Assembly (NCBI GenBank): GCA_003978805.1
Contig: QNYI01000161.1
Span: forward strand, 1-17,069
Reading direction: 5' to 3'
Length of the DNA stretch: 17,069 nucleotides
Source of the DNA: Desulfurobacterium sp.
GTDB lineage: Bacteria > Aquificota > Aquificia > Desulfurobacteriales > Desulfurobacteriaceae
Under the pieces are notes generated by a model, which saw nothing but the letters and a program-made list of their open reading frames with translations, made no database searches and was not told the origin of the DNA. Below, one piece after another: positions 7,890-14,946 of this stretch. A program made the translations under genes and the position numbers. Position 1 is the stretch's first letter, and each line of letters opens with the position of its first letter.

Positions 7890-9161
7890 ATGGACATCGT
7901 AAAGGAAAAGAGACAGATAGCACTGTACTCTGTCCTCCTAAACCTCTTCCTCTCTATCATGAAGATAACGGTCGGTTTCCTCGCGGGCTCTGCATCGTTG
8001 GTAGCCGACGGTATCCACTCGGTAGCAGACCTTGCTGCAGCCCTGTCTGTTTACGCCGGCATTGTAATTGCAAACATGAAGTTAAAGGAATTCCCCTACG
8101 GCCTCTACAAAGTAGAGAATATCATTTCCCTTGCAAGTGCCTTCGCTATATTCTTCGCCGGCTACGAGATAGCAAGGGACGTCCTCTTCAGCGATCAAGT
8201 AATGGAGATAAAAAACCTACCCCTTGCTGTAGTTGCAGTACTCGTCACTATCGTTGTTACCTACTTTTTTTCCCGATACGAGAGGAAGAAGGGTGAAGAG
8301 CTCAACTCTCCGAGCCTCATAGCCGACTCTGAACACATAAAAACGGACATGCTCTCTGCTACCGTAGTCCTTGCCGGTGTCATCGGTAACTACGCCGGCT
8401 ACCCAATAGCTGAAAAGTTGGCCGTCCTCATCGTCGTCACCTTCATTTTCCACTCTGGATACGAGATAATGGTTGAAGCCTTGAAGGTTCTGCTTGATGC
8501 CTCCCTTGACAGGGAGACCTTAGAGAAGATAGAGGAAATACTCCTATCACACCCCCTAATAACCTCCGTGAAATCTGTAACGGGAAGGAGCTCCGGCAGC
8601 TACCGCTTTATAGAGGCAGAAGTCTGCATCGCAACGGACAGCTTAGAGAGAGCCCACAACATCGTCCACGAGCTTGAAGAGAAGGTAAAGCGGGACGTCC
8701 CCTTCATAGAGAAGATAATCATCCACTTTGAACCGGAGGAGAGAAAGGAGTTCGTATACGCAATCCCGGTAGAAGGGAATCGGGTATGCGGTAAGTTTGG
8801 AGACTGTCCCGAAATCCTCCTCATTAAAAAGCGAAACGGGAAAATAGAAATCTTGGAAAGGTTAAAGAACCCAGCAGTAAACTTTAAGTACGGAAAGTGT
8901 ATTGAACTTGTAGAATTTCTGGTGTCCAAGGGAGTACACTGCATAGCCGTTAACTCCTTGCCGGTAGGGAAGGGGGTAATATTTGCACTTTCCAACTACG
9001 GTATAGGAATGACCTTAATCTCTCAAGAAGACCTAAACCTCTTTCTCCAAGAGCTAAAGGAAAAGGCCTGCGAGCCCCCCCTTGCCGTCTGGAACAGGTA
9101 CGCCTGCGACATCAACGGAGGAGGTGAACGTGAAACCCTACGACCTTATGGTCAGAGATAG
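7890..9161 (+). CDS. Cation diffusion facilitator transporter with C-terminal NifX-like domain
   Basis: This 423-residue protein has two parts. Residues 1-285 form a CDF metal exporter: about six membrane segments, metal-site motifs GIHSVAD (H43, D47) and SEHIKTD (H149, D153), then the cytoplasmic ferredoxin-like CDF domain (about 208-283, ending KIIIHFEP). Residues about 286-392 read as a NifX/NifB-C (dinitrogenase iron-molybdenum cofactor type) domain: VYAIPVEGNRVCGKFGDC, then a strand with NGKIEILE, and a later VEFLVSKGVHCIAVNSLPVGKGVIFAL segment. This tail carries cysteines C300, C306, C337, C351, C393 and C406. The H-D/H-D ligand set suggests a divalent metal such as zinc, but the substrate cannot be read. 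Its 3' end overlaps the next gene by 32 bases. Confidence 0.85.
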   Translation: MDIVKEKRQIALYSVLLNLFLSIMKITVGFLAGSASLVADGIHSVADLAAALSVYAGIVIANMKLKEFPYGLYKVENIISLASAFAIFFAGYEIARDVLFSDQVMEIKNLPLAVVAVLVTIVVTYFFSRYERKKGEELNSPSLIADSEHIKTDMLSATVVLAGVIGNYAGYPIAEKLAVLIVVTFIFHSGYEIMVEALKVLLDASLDRETLEKIEEILLSHPLITSVKSVTGRSSGSYRFIEAEVCIATDSLERAHNIVHELEEKVKRDVPFIEKIIIHFEPEERKEFVYAIPVEGNRVCGKFGDCPEILLIKKRNGKIEILERLKNPAVNFKYGKCIELVEFLVSKGVHCIAVNSLPVGKGVIFALSNYGIGMTLISQEDLNLFLQELKEKACEPPLAVWNRYACDINGGGERETLRPYGQR

Positions 9162-9717
9162 CATGCAGTCCCACCTAAACGTCGCCGTTTTCGTTGACAT
9201 GCAGAACATCTACTACGGCGCAAAGAACACCCTCAGGAAGAAGGTGGACTTTAAGAGACTCTTACACATCGGTGTAAGGGGGAGGAGGCTTTACAGGGCG
9301 ATTGCATACCTCATAAACCTTGACAGGGTCAATCAGGACAGCTTCATCTACGTCCTCAAGAACATAGGCTACGAGGTAAAGCTAAAAGAGCCCAAGAAGT
9401 TTTACAACTGGGACAGGGTAGAGTATAAAGCAGACTGGGACATGGGAATAGCCATTGACGCTATCGCCATGGCAGAAAACGCCAAGATAGACGTAGTTGT
9501 CTTAATGAGCGGTGACGGAGACTTCGTTGACCTTGTAAACTTCCTAAAGGCAAAGGGAATAAAAGTTGAAGTTATCTCTTTCAGGACGATAACCGCAAAG
9601 GAGCTCATTCAGGCAGCAAACGAGTACATAGACTTAGAGGAAATGGGAGAATACATCGTTTTAGAGGAGAAGAACGATGAAGATAATAACGGTGCCGGCA
9701 GGAACTTTTCTGGTTAA
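9130..9717 (+). CDS. NYN-domain (LabA/DUF88, PIN-like) putative RNase
   Basis: This protein of 195 residues starts at the GTG at 9130, chosen because GAGGAGGTGAAC directly precedes it; the open frame continues upstream inside the transporter gene without a ribosome binding site. The NYN fold is shown by VAVFVDMQNIYYGAKN (18-33, with catalytic-type D23), acidic residues D102 and D104 (KADWDMGIAIDAIAMA), and VVLMSGDGDFVDLVNFLKAKG (123-143, with D129 and D131). These four acidic positions form the metal site of PIN-like nucleases. The substrate is unknown; most characterised NYN proteins cut RNA. It overlaps the preceding gene by 32 bases and the following one by 41 bases, so translation is probably coupled. 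Confidence 0.85.
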   Translation: MKPYDLMVRDSMQSHLNVAVFVDMQNIYYGAKNTLRKKVDFKRLLHIGVRGRRLYRAIAYLINLDRVNQDSFIYVLKNIGYEVKLKEPKKFYNWDRVEYKADWDMGIAIDAIAMAENAKIDVVVLMSGDGDFVDLVNFLKAKGIKVEVISFRTITAKELIQAANEYIDLEEMGEYIVLEEKNDEDNNGAGRNFSG

Positions 9718-10324
9718 CACCCTTTTGCTATGGGATGAGGGAACAAAAGAGGCTGCCATAGTTGACCCCGGAGATAGGAGAGCAGTTGAAGAGATAGAGG
9801 ACGTTGTTAACCGCTACGACTTAAAGGTCAAGTACATCATCAATACCCACGAACACCCTGACCACACCGCCGCAAACGCTTGGGCAAAACTAAGGTTCAA
9901 GGATGCAGAGCTCCTAATGCACCCTTTGGCAGCAGAGAACTTAAACTTCTGGACAGAAAGCGAAGTAGGAGAGCTCGCAGGGGCAGAGTACTCCCCTCAG
10001 CCGGACAGAACGGTAGATGAAGGAGATGTTATAGAGCTCGGGAACACCTCCTTTAAGGTCTTCCACGCCCCCGGACACTCACCGGGAAGCATAGTCCTCT
10101 TCTCTCCCGATGCAAACGTAGCTATAGTCGGCGACTTAATCTTTAAGGGAAGTATCGGCCGTTACGACCTACCCATGAGCGACTTTCCGACCCTGAAAAA
10201 GTCCATAGTAAAGGTGCTAAACAGGCTTAACCCCGATACTACAATAATCCCCGGACACGGGCCAAGGACTACCGTAAAAACCGAAATCGCCGAAAATCCC
10301 TTTATCAGGGAACTCTTGGGATGA
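9677..10324 (+). CDS. Metallo-beta-lactamase-fold hydrolase, glyoxalase II-like
   Basis: This 215-residue protein has the metal-site motifs NTHEHPDH (56-63: H58, H60, D62, H63), APGHSPGS (131-138: H134), VGDLIFKGSIGRYD (151-164: D153) and IIPGHGP (190-196: H194). These give the complete binuclear site of the hydroxyacylglutathione-hydrolase-like subfamily. The short C-terminus (no separate glutathione-binding helical domain) fits the YcbL/GloC type, which acts on thioesters such as lactoylglutathione or related compounds; the true substrate here is unknown. The ATG follows GAGGAGAAG and lies 41 bases inside the NYN gene. The stop overlaps the next start as ATGA. Confidence 0.88.
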   Translation: MKIITVPAGTFLVNTLLLWDEGTKEAAIVDPGDRRAVEEIEDVVNRYDLKVKYIINTHEHPDHTAANAWAKLRFKDAELLMHPLAAENLNFWTESEVGELAGAEYSPQPDRTVDEGDVIELGNTSFKVFHAPGHSPGSIVLFSPDANVAIVGDLIFKGSIGRYDLPMSDFPTLKKSIVKVLNRLNPDTTIIPGHGPRTTVKTEIAENPFIRELLG

Positions 10325-10830
10325 CAGCCGGAACTCACGTCCTTGCAGCAATCGCTGTAGCCGCCCTTTTTAACCTTCCGGCCATCCCGGCCGTAGCCGG
10401 CAGTATACTGCCGGACGTTGACGTTAAGAAAGGCCTTCCCTTCCCTTCTAAAAGAACGCTCTTTAACAGCCACAGAGGGATAACCCACCATGTCGCACTT
10501 CCTATAATCCTCTTCCTCGTATCCCTCTGGACAAAGGACTTTGTTAACCTACAGCTTGGCATCTACCTCCTGTCCTTTACCCTCGGCTACGCCTCCCACC
10601 TCCTCCTTGATGCCCTAAACCCCTTAGGGATACCGTATACCACAAAGTACTACCCGAGGTTTTCCCTGAAATTAATGAAATCGGGGAGAACCGGGGAGAT
10701 TTTTGTTATACTTCTTTTGGTTAGCTTCTTAATCTTCTTAGTAAATCGGGGAAAACTGGGGTTTGAAACCTTATTCAGCGGAGAAATTATAAAAGTAATA
10801 AAAACTCTGGCTCAGGAGGTCGTAGGATGA
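10321..10830 (+). CDS. YdjM-like membrane-bound metal-dependent hydrolase (DUF457)
   Basis: This membrane protein of 169 residues has the conserved polar residues of the YdjM/DUF457 family: THVLAA (H6), [10 protein letters not shown] (D32, D34), HRGITHH (51-57), and [14 protein letters not shown] (H93, D97). They are set between hydrophobic segments (about 8-28, 58-72, 79-97, 129-142). The His/Asp pattern suggests a metal centre close to the membrane and resembles the phospholipase C/P1 nuclease-like active site; the substrate is unknown. It is joined to the gene before and the gene after by ATGA overlaps, so the three are expected to be translated together. Confidence 0.82.
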   Translation: MTAGTHVLAAIAVAALFNLPAIPAVAGSILPDVDVKKGLPFPSKRTLFNSHRGITHHVALPIILFLVSLWTKDFVNLQLGIYLLSFTLGYASHLLLDALNPLGIPYTTKYYPRFSLKLMKSGRTGEIFVILLLVSFLIFLVNRGKLGFETLFSGEIIKVIKTLAQEVVG

Positions 10831-11489
10831 AGTTTTTTATTGATACCGCCGACATCAACGAGATAAGAGCTGCCATGGAAATGGGAATGGTTGATGGAGT
10901 AACGACAAACCCGACCCTCATCTCTAAAACTGGAAGGCCTTTTCTTGAAGTAGCAAAGGAGATAGTAGAAACCGTCCCCGGCCCCGTAAGCCTTGAAGTG
11001 GTAAGCCTTGACACTCAAGGAATGGTTGATGAGGCAAGGAGACTCTCTAAACTTGGCGATAACGTTGTTATCAAGATACCAATGACTACAGAAGGACTTA
11101 AGGCAGTTAAGATACTCTCTCAGGAAGGAATTAAAACAAACGTTACCCTCGTATTCTCTCCCCTTCAAGCAATCCTCGCCGCTAAAGCAGGGGCAAACTA
11201 CGTCTCACCTTTCGTGGGAAGGCTTGACGATATAGGACACGACGGGATGGAGCTCATATCCCAAATTGTTCAGATTTACGACAACTACGGCTTTGAGACA
11301 GAAGTTATAGTTGCAAGCATAAGACACCCTCAGCACGTCCTCCAAGCTGCTTTAATAGGCGCAGACATAGCAACAATTCCCTTTAAAGTGATAAAGCAAC
11401 TTGCAAAGCACCCCTTAACAGACGTGGGACTCCAGAGGTTCCTTGAGGACTGGGCAAAAGTTCCAGATAGAGACCAAATTTTTCGTTAG
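10827..11489 (+). CDS. tal: Short-type transaldolase (TalC/FSA family)
   Basis: This 220-residue TIM-barrel enzyme belongs to the small transaldolase/fructose-6-phosphate aldolase subfamily. [13 protein letters not shown] opens the protein; GVTTNPTLI (24-32) and VVIKIPMT (80-87) follow, with the Schiff-base lysine at K83. The block [11 protein letters not shown] has Phe at position 129 where the E. coli fructose-6-phosphate aldolases have Tyr. That points to transaldolase activity (dihydroxyacetone transfer between sugar phosphates in the non-oxidative pentose phosphate pathway) rather than aldolase activity. The start overlaps the stop of the preceding gene (ATGA) and follows CAGGAGGTCGTAGG. 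Confidence 0.93.
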   Translation: MKFFIDTADINEIRAAMEMGMVDGVTTNPTLISKTGRPFLEVAKEIVETVPGPVSLEVVSLDTQGMVDEARRLSKLGDNVVIKIPMTTEGLKAVKILSQEGIKTNVTLVFSPLQAILAAKAGANYVSPFVGRLDDIGHDGMELISQIVQIYDNYGFETEVIVASIRHPQHVLQAALIGADIATIPFKVIKQLAKHPLTDVGLQRFLEDWAKVPDRDQIFR

Positions 11490-11521
11490 CCGGTAACCTT
11501 AATTAAAAGCACGGGGGAAGT

Positions 11522-12076
11522 GTGGAATACGGCACTCTAATAAAGCAGGCCTTTAAGTTACTACAGGAGAGTTTAAGGAAACTTGAAGAGGTTGAGTACG
11601 CCATAAAGCTCCTTGAGGAAGAGATAGAGGAGTACAGGGCCCTCGTTGATAAGGAATCCTATATACCTAAGGAAAAGTTCATAAAGCAGAGAGTTCGTAG
11701 GCTCATTGAGCGCATGAAATACGCCGTTGACGAACTCCTCATGGGAGTAGGGATAAAGATTTCTCTCGTGGGGAACATTCCCGACTCAGACAGGCACTCA
11801 ATAGTAAACTACATCGCTACCTACATAGACAGACACATTAGGCCGAGCGATACACTGTTTATGCTGGATGACGATAAGGTGGGAATCATTTTTACCGTCA
11901 AGGAGAGGGAACACTTTGAGATTATAGTGAGAAGGCTGGAGTCTATGCTCTTAAACCTTAAAGCTCAAACTTACAGCAGCAGAAACGTCCTTTTAAACTA
12001 CAAGATAACCCACTTTGAAATAGAGCCGACAATGAACGTTGAGGGCGTTTTCTCAAAGTTGAAAACCTTTGAGTAG
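11522..12076 (+). CDS. Coiled-coil protein with degenerate GGDEF-like fold
   Basis: I do not recognise this 184-residue protein as a named family. Residues about 8-75 are strongly helical and charged, likely a coiled coil. The rest follows the secondary-structure pattern of the second half of a GGDEF domain: a helix (SIVNYIATYIDRHIRPSD, 93-110), then TLFMLDDDKVGIIFTVKERE (111-130) in the place of the R-x-GGDEF-x-x-x-L hairpin, a helix (HFEIIVRRLESMLLNL, 131-146), and a last helix. The GGDEF motif itself is absent (DDDK instead), so diguanylate cyclase activity is unlikely; a binding or structural role is more plausible. It begins with GTG after GGGGGAAG. It is the last gene of the HerA operon and faces khpA across a palindrome. 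Confidence 0.65.
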   Translation: MEYGTLIKQAFKLLQESLRKLEEVEYAIKLLEEEIEEYRALVDKESYIPKEKFIKQRVRRLIERMKYAVDELLMGVGIKISLVGNIPDSDRHSIVNYIATYIDRHIRPSDTLFMLDDDKVGIIFTVKEREHFEIIVRRLESMLLNLKAQTYSSRNVLLNYKITHFEIEPTMNVEGVFSKLKTFE

Positions 12077-12094
12077 CGGGAGCTCCCGCTACTC
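12071..12094. terminator. Perfect 24-bp palindrome across two convergent stop codons
   Basis: GAGTAGCGGGAG followed directly by its reverse complement CTCCCGCTACTC forms a 12-bp-arm palindrome. It contains the TAG stop of the plus-strand gene and the TAG stop of khpA on the minus strand. Either transcript can fold it into a GC-rich hairpin, so it is a candidate bidirectional terminator. The flanking T-runs are poor on both sides (AATTATC; AAAGGTTTTC). Confidence 0.5.
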
Positions 12095-12328
12095 AATTAT
12101 CTCAAGAACAGCCCTCTTACCCATCTTTGTAGCAGCAGCAGAGAGGAGGGTTCTTAAAGCCTTTGCGGTTCTTCCCTGCCTACCAATAACCTTTCCGAGA
12201 TCCTTGGGGTCAACCTTAAGCTCAATAACAACCGTCCTCTCGCCCTCTGTTACGTTTACGGAAACGGCATCAGGGTTGTCAACAAGCCTCTTAGCAACGC
12301 ACTCAACCATCTCCTTTAAAGCAGACAT
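12089..12328 (-). CDS. khpA: KH-domain RNA-binding protein KhpA
   Basis: This 79-residue protein is a single type II KH domain. The GxxG RNA-binding loop is [16 protein letters not shown] (about 47-62), preceded by [12 protein letters not shown]. KhpA proteins bind many RNAs, often with KhpB/EloR, and affect cell division and translation. The ATG follows AGGAGGAG, whose first bases overlap the rpsP stop (TAGGAGG), so the two genes are coupled. In many bacteria rimM, trmD and rplS follow; here the cluster stops at khpA and meets a convergent gene. Confidence 0.92.
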   Translation of the reverse strand: MSALKEMVECVAKRLVDNPDAVSVNVTEGERTVVIELKVDPKDLGKVIGRQGRTAKALRTLLSAAATKMGKRAVLEIIE

Positions 12329-12338
12329 TCCTCTCCTC

Positions 12339-12569
12339 CTACTGAACTACCTTCTTGATAAGGGAGGCGACTCTATCCGTAGGCTGAGCTCCCTTTGCCA
12401 GCCACTCCTTTACCTTTTCAACGTCAAGCTGGAGCTCCTTAGACTTAGGGTTGTAAGTTCCGAGAATGTCTATTGTCTTACCGTCCCTCTTAGCCCTTGC
12501 ATCTGCAACAACGATCTTATAGATCGGTAACTTCTTCCTTCCCATCCTTTTAAGCCTTATCTTTACCAA
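12339..12569 (-). CDS. rpsP: Ribosomal protein S16
   Basis: This 76-residue 30S subunit protein has the family signature [20 protein letters not shown] at its N-terminus, followed by [20 protein letters not shown]. The start codon is TTG, read directly from the sequence, six bases after a strong AGGAGG; no ATG or GTG is available at the expected N-terminus. A TTG start on a ribosomal protein gene is uncommon and may lower expression. It lies between ffh (63-base gap) and khpA (10-base gap) on the same strand, the usual order of this cluster. Confidence 0.96.
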   Translation of the reverse strand: MVKIRLKRMGRKKLPIYKIVVADARAKRDGKTIDILGTYNPKSKELQLDVEKVKEWLAKGAQPTDRVASLIKKVVQ

Positions 12570-12632
12570 GGCAATCCTCCTACCTTTAAGTTTTGCACCA
12601 GTATTTTATTCCAAAACCAAATTAGTTCAAGC

Positions 12633-13979
12633 CTAAAAGAAGGGAAAGGGGAACCTTCCTCTCTTTTTCGCCAGCTTCTTCTGCATCTTCCTCATCTGCT
12701 TCATTGCCATTTTAGCCTGAGCGAACTGCCTTAACAGCTCATCAACTTCCTTAACCGTCGTCCCGCTACCTCTGGCGATTCTCCTCTTCCTACTTGCGTT
12801 GATGATTGCGTGATTCCTCCTCTCCTCCGGGGTCATAGAGTTTATTATCGCCTCTATCCGCTTGAGTTTTTTCTCATCTATGACCTGTTGGAGCTGTTTT
12901 AACATCTTTTGACTTCCAAGTCCCGGTATCATGCTGAGTACCTGATGAAGGGGGCCAAGCTTCCTTATCATCCTCAGCTGTTCACGGAAGTCCTCTAAGG
13001 TAAACTCGCCTGAAAGTATCTTCTCCTGTAAGGAAAGTGCTTTCTTCTCGTCAATAACTTCCTGCGCCCTCTCAACGAGGGAAACGATATCCCCCATACC
13101 GAGAATTCTTGAAGCTACCCTATCTGGATGGAAGGGTTCAAAGTCTTCAATCTTTTCACCTGTCCCGGCGAACTTAATCGGCTTCCCCGTAACTCCCTTC
13201 ACAGAAAGGGCGACACCGCCTCTGGCATCGGAGTCCATCTTTGTAAGGACTATTCCCGTCATGCCGACGGCGTCGTTAAAGGCCTTGGCGATGTTTACAG
13301 ACTCCTGTCCCGTCATTGAATCAATGACAAAGAGGGTCTCGTTGGGGTTGACCCTCTCCCTTATCCTCCTTGCTTCTTCAAGGAGCTCTTCATCAATGTG
13401 AAGCCTTCCTGCAGTGTCAATTATGAGGACGTCGTAACCCTCACTTCTTGCCTTCTCAAGGGCTTTTTCGGCAATCTTTACGGCGTCCTTCTCCTCCTCC
13501 ATAAGGAACACGGGAATGCCGACTCTATCCCCCAGCTTTTTGAGCTGAAGCATAGCAGCAGGCCTATAGACGTCGGCAGAGGTAAGGAGAACCCTTTTTC
13601 CCTGCTTTTTAAGGTACGCTCCCAGCTTTGCCGCAGTTGTCGTTTTACCGGATCCTTGAAGACCGATGAGGAGTATAACGGATGGCTTTCCCTTAAGGTC
13701 TAACTTCGCAGTCTCCCCCCCGAGGGCTTTTACGAGTTCATCGTAAACGATCTTTACGAGCTGTTGAGCAGGGTTTACCCCCTTTACAACTTCTGCCCCA
13801 AGGGCTTTTTCCCTAACATCCTTAATGAAGTCCGAAACTACCCTGTAGTTTACGTCCGCCTCTAAAAGAGCAAGCTTTATCTCCCTTAATCCCTTCTCTA
13901 AGGTGTCCTTATCAATCCTTCCCTTTCTGGCGATTTTTTCTATGGCCGACTGAACCCTCTCTGCCAAAACGTCAAACAT
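12633..13979 (-). CDS. ffh: Signal recognition particle protein Ffh (SRP54)
   Basis: This 448-residue GTPase binds 4.5S RNA and signal sequences and brings nascent membrane proteins to FtsY. The N domain is about 1-90. The G domain has GLQGSGKTTT (106-115), SADVYRPAA (134-142), DTAGRL (188-193), VLTKMDSDARGG (244-255) and GTGEKIEDFEPF (272-283). The methionine-rich M domain runs from about 325, with RRIARGSGTT for 4.5S RNA binding and AMKQMRKMQKK near the end. The start ATG follows AGAGGAGGACGTTA and overlaps the stop of the upstream metallo-hydrolase gene by eight bases. No 4.5S RNA gene was recognised in the window. Confidence 0.97.
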   Translation of the reverse strand: MFDVLAERVQSAIEKIARKGRIDKDTLEKGLREIKLALLEADVNYRVVSDFIKDVREKALGAEVVKGVNPAQQLVKIVYDELVKALGGETAKLDLKGKPSVILLIGLQGSGKTTTAAKLGAYLKKQGKRVLLTSADVYRPAAMLQLKKLGDRVGIPVFLMEEEKDAVKIAEKALEKARSEGYDVLIIDTAGRLHIDEELLEEARRIRERVNPNETLFVIDSMTGQESVNIAKAFNDAVGMTGIVLTKMDSDARGGVALSVKGVTGKPIKFAGTGEKIEDFEPFHPDRVASRILGMGDIVSLVERAQEVIDEKKALSLQEKILSGEFTLEDFREQLRMIRKLGPLHQVLSMIPGLGSQKMLKQLQQVIDEKKLKRIEAIINSMTPEERRNHAIINASRKRRIARGSGTTVKEVDELLRQFAQAKMAMKQMRKMQKKLAKKRGRFPFPFF

Positions 13980-14700
13980 TAACGTCCTCCTCTAAAGGAA
14001 TTTCCACGCCGGCTTTAACCTCTATGAACCTATCCCCAAAGGTGCGACGAAAAACTTCAATACCTACATCTCCCGTGCAGTGGCAGGGAGCTACAAAACG
14101 GGTTAGATTAAGGAGCTCTTCAGCAACTTTCTCTGTCTCTTCTTTTGGGGAGTTATAAAGGTGAAATCCTCCAACTATTAAGAATAGTTCCTCTCCGACA
14201 AGGGAAACTGCTTTCTTAGCAATTTCAACGATTCCGGGATGGGCACACCCGACAAGGAGAAGGTATCCCGACGGAGTACCAACTATAAGCGCCTGCTCCT
14301 CCTTAGGGTTATCCATTCCCGTCGGGAGGACTCCTGTAGATAGGGCTCTCTCTGAAATCTTTACAGGTTCAGAAACCGGAACGCAGACGGCGGTTTCGGG
14401 GAGGAGCTCCTCAAAGTAACTACAGGAGCTCTCAGGGACAAAGAGTTCTACCTCTCTATTTCTCTCTAAGATAAACGGAAGTCCTCCGGTGTGATCCCAG
14501 TGGTTGTGAGATATGAAGACCACGTCAATCTCTTCCGGAGCCACTTCTGCCAATTCAAGGTTCTCCTTTAAAACCTCAGGACTTGCACCGGTATCAAAAA
14601 GGATTAATTCATCCTCAAGCTCAACTAAAGCCGAAAATCCCCAGTCGGCCTTAAAACCTTCTGTAGCCCTGTTATCGTAAACAATCACCAAGCTCTCCAT
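13972..14700 (-). CDS. Metallo-beta-lactamase-fold protein, DHPPP-synthase-like group
   Basis: This protein of 242 residues has the metal motif SHNHWDHTGGLPF (about 64-76), GCAHPGIVEIAKKA with a conserved Cys-Ala-His, GGFHLY, and APCHCTGD near the C-terminus. This set is typical of the group related to the archaeal 7,8-dihydropterin-6-yl-methyl-4-(beta-D-ribofuranosyl)aminobenzene 5'-phosphate synthase. Bacterial members are uncharacterised, so the archaeal name should not be taken as the function. It is the first gene of the unit with ffh (8-base overlap). GGGGAGAGAG precedes the ATG. A TATAAT on the minus strand at 14768-14763 may be its -10 box. Confidence 0.82.
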   Translation of the reverse strand: MESLVIVYDNRATEGFKADWGFSALVELEDELILFDTGASPEVLKENLELAEVAPEEIDVVFISHNHWDHTGGLPFILERNREVELFVPESSCSYFEELLPETAVCVPVSEPVKISERALSTGVLPTGMDNPKEEQALIVGTPSGYLLLVGCAHPGIVEIAKKAVSLVGEELFLIVGGFHLYNSPKEETEKVAEELLNLTRFVAPCHCTGDVGIEVFRRTFGDRFIEVKAGVEIPLEEDVNV

Positions 14701-14762
14701 CTCTCTCCCCTTCCACTTTCATTCAAACGCTCAATTTATGCACCTTCCCTAAAATTGCCTAT

Positions 14763-14768
14763 ATTATA
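14763..14768 (-). promoter_or_regulatory. Candidate -10 box for the metallo-hydrolase/ffh unit
   Basis: A perfect TATAAT lies on the minus strand, 62 bases upstream of the start codon. No matching -35 box is visible at 16-18 bases. The same AT-rich stretch reads TATTAT on the plus strand and could instead serve tRNA-Leu. Confidence 0.25.
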
Positions 14769-14791
14769 GAACTAACTCTCATAGGGGGAGC

Positions 14792-14818
14792 CCGAGGGGG
14801 GACTTTGTCCCCCCTCGG
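14792..14818 (+). other. Strong GC-rich hairpin upstream of tRNA-Leu
   Basis: CCGAGGGGGGAC, a three-base TTT loop and GTCCCCCCTCGG form a perfect 12-bp stem between the divergent metallo-hydrolase gene and tRNA-Leu. No T-run follows on either strand, so it is not a normal terminator, and no gene on the plus strand ends just before it. A nine-base direct repeat (TATGCCCGG at 14824-14832 and 14833-14841) separates it from, and runs into, the tRNA 5' end. Confidence 0.55.
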
Positions 14819-14835
14819 ATTTATATGCCCGGTAT

Positions 14836-14922
14836 GCCCGGGTGGCGGAACTGGCAGACGCGCAGGACTCAGGATCCTGTGGGCTTTCGCCCGTGCGGGT
14901 TCAAATCCCGCCCCGGGCACCA
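14836..14922 (+). tRNA. tRNA-Leu(CAG)
   Basis: This 87-base class II tRNA has acceptor stem GCCCGGG (14836-14842) paired with CCCGGGC (14912-14918), discriminator A and an encoded CCA. The D arm is GGCGGAACTGGCAGACGC-like, as in bacterial leucine tRNAs. The anticodon stem is CAGGA/TCCTG with loop CTCAGGA, giving anticodon CAG (reads CUG). There is a long variable arm (GGGCTTTCGCCC), and the T arm GCGGG-TTCAAAT-CCCGC is intact. It lies 24 bases before a small protein gene. Confidence 0.97.
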
Positions 14923-14946
14923 CTAACTTTACTAAGATGCAGAAAG

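Noticed and set aside
9082-9129. 16-residue extension of the NYN protein
   Set aside because: It lies within the transporter gene; the GTG at 9130 directly follows GAGGAGGTGAAC.
14842-14946. N-terminal extension of the 79-residue protein
   Set aside because: The extra 35 codons are tRNA-Leu sequence, a well-known false start of gene callers.
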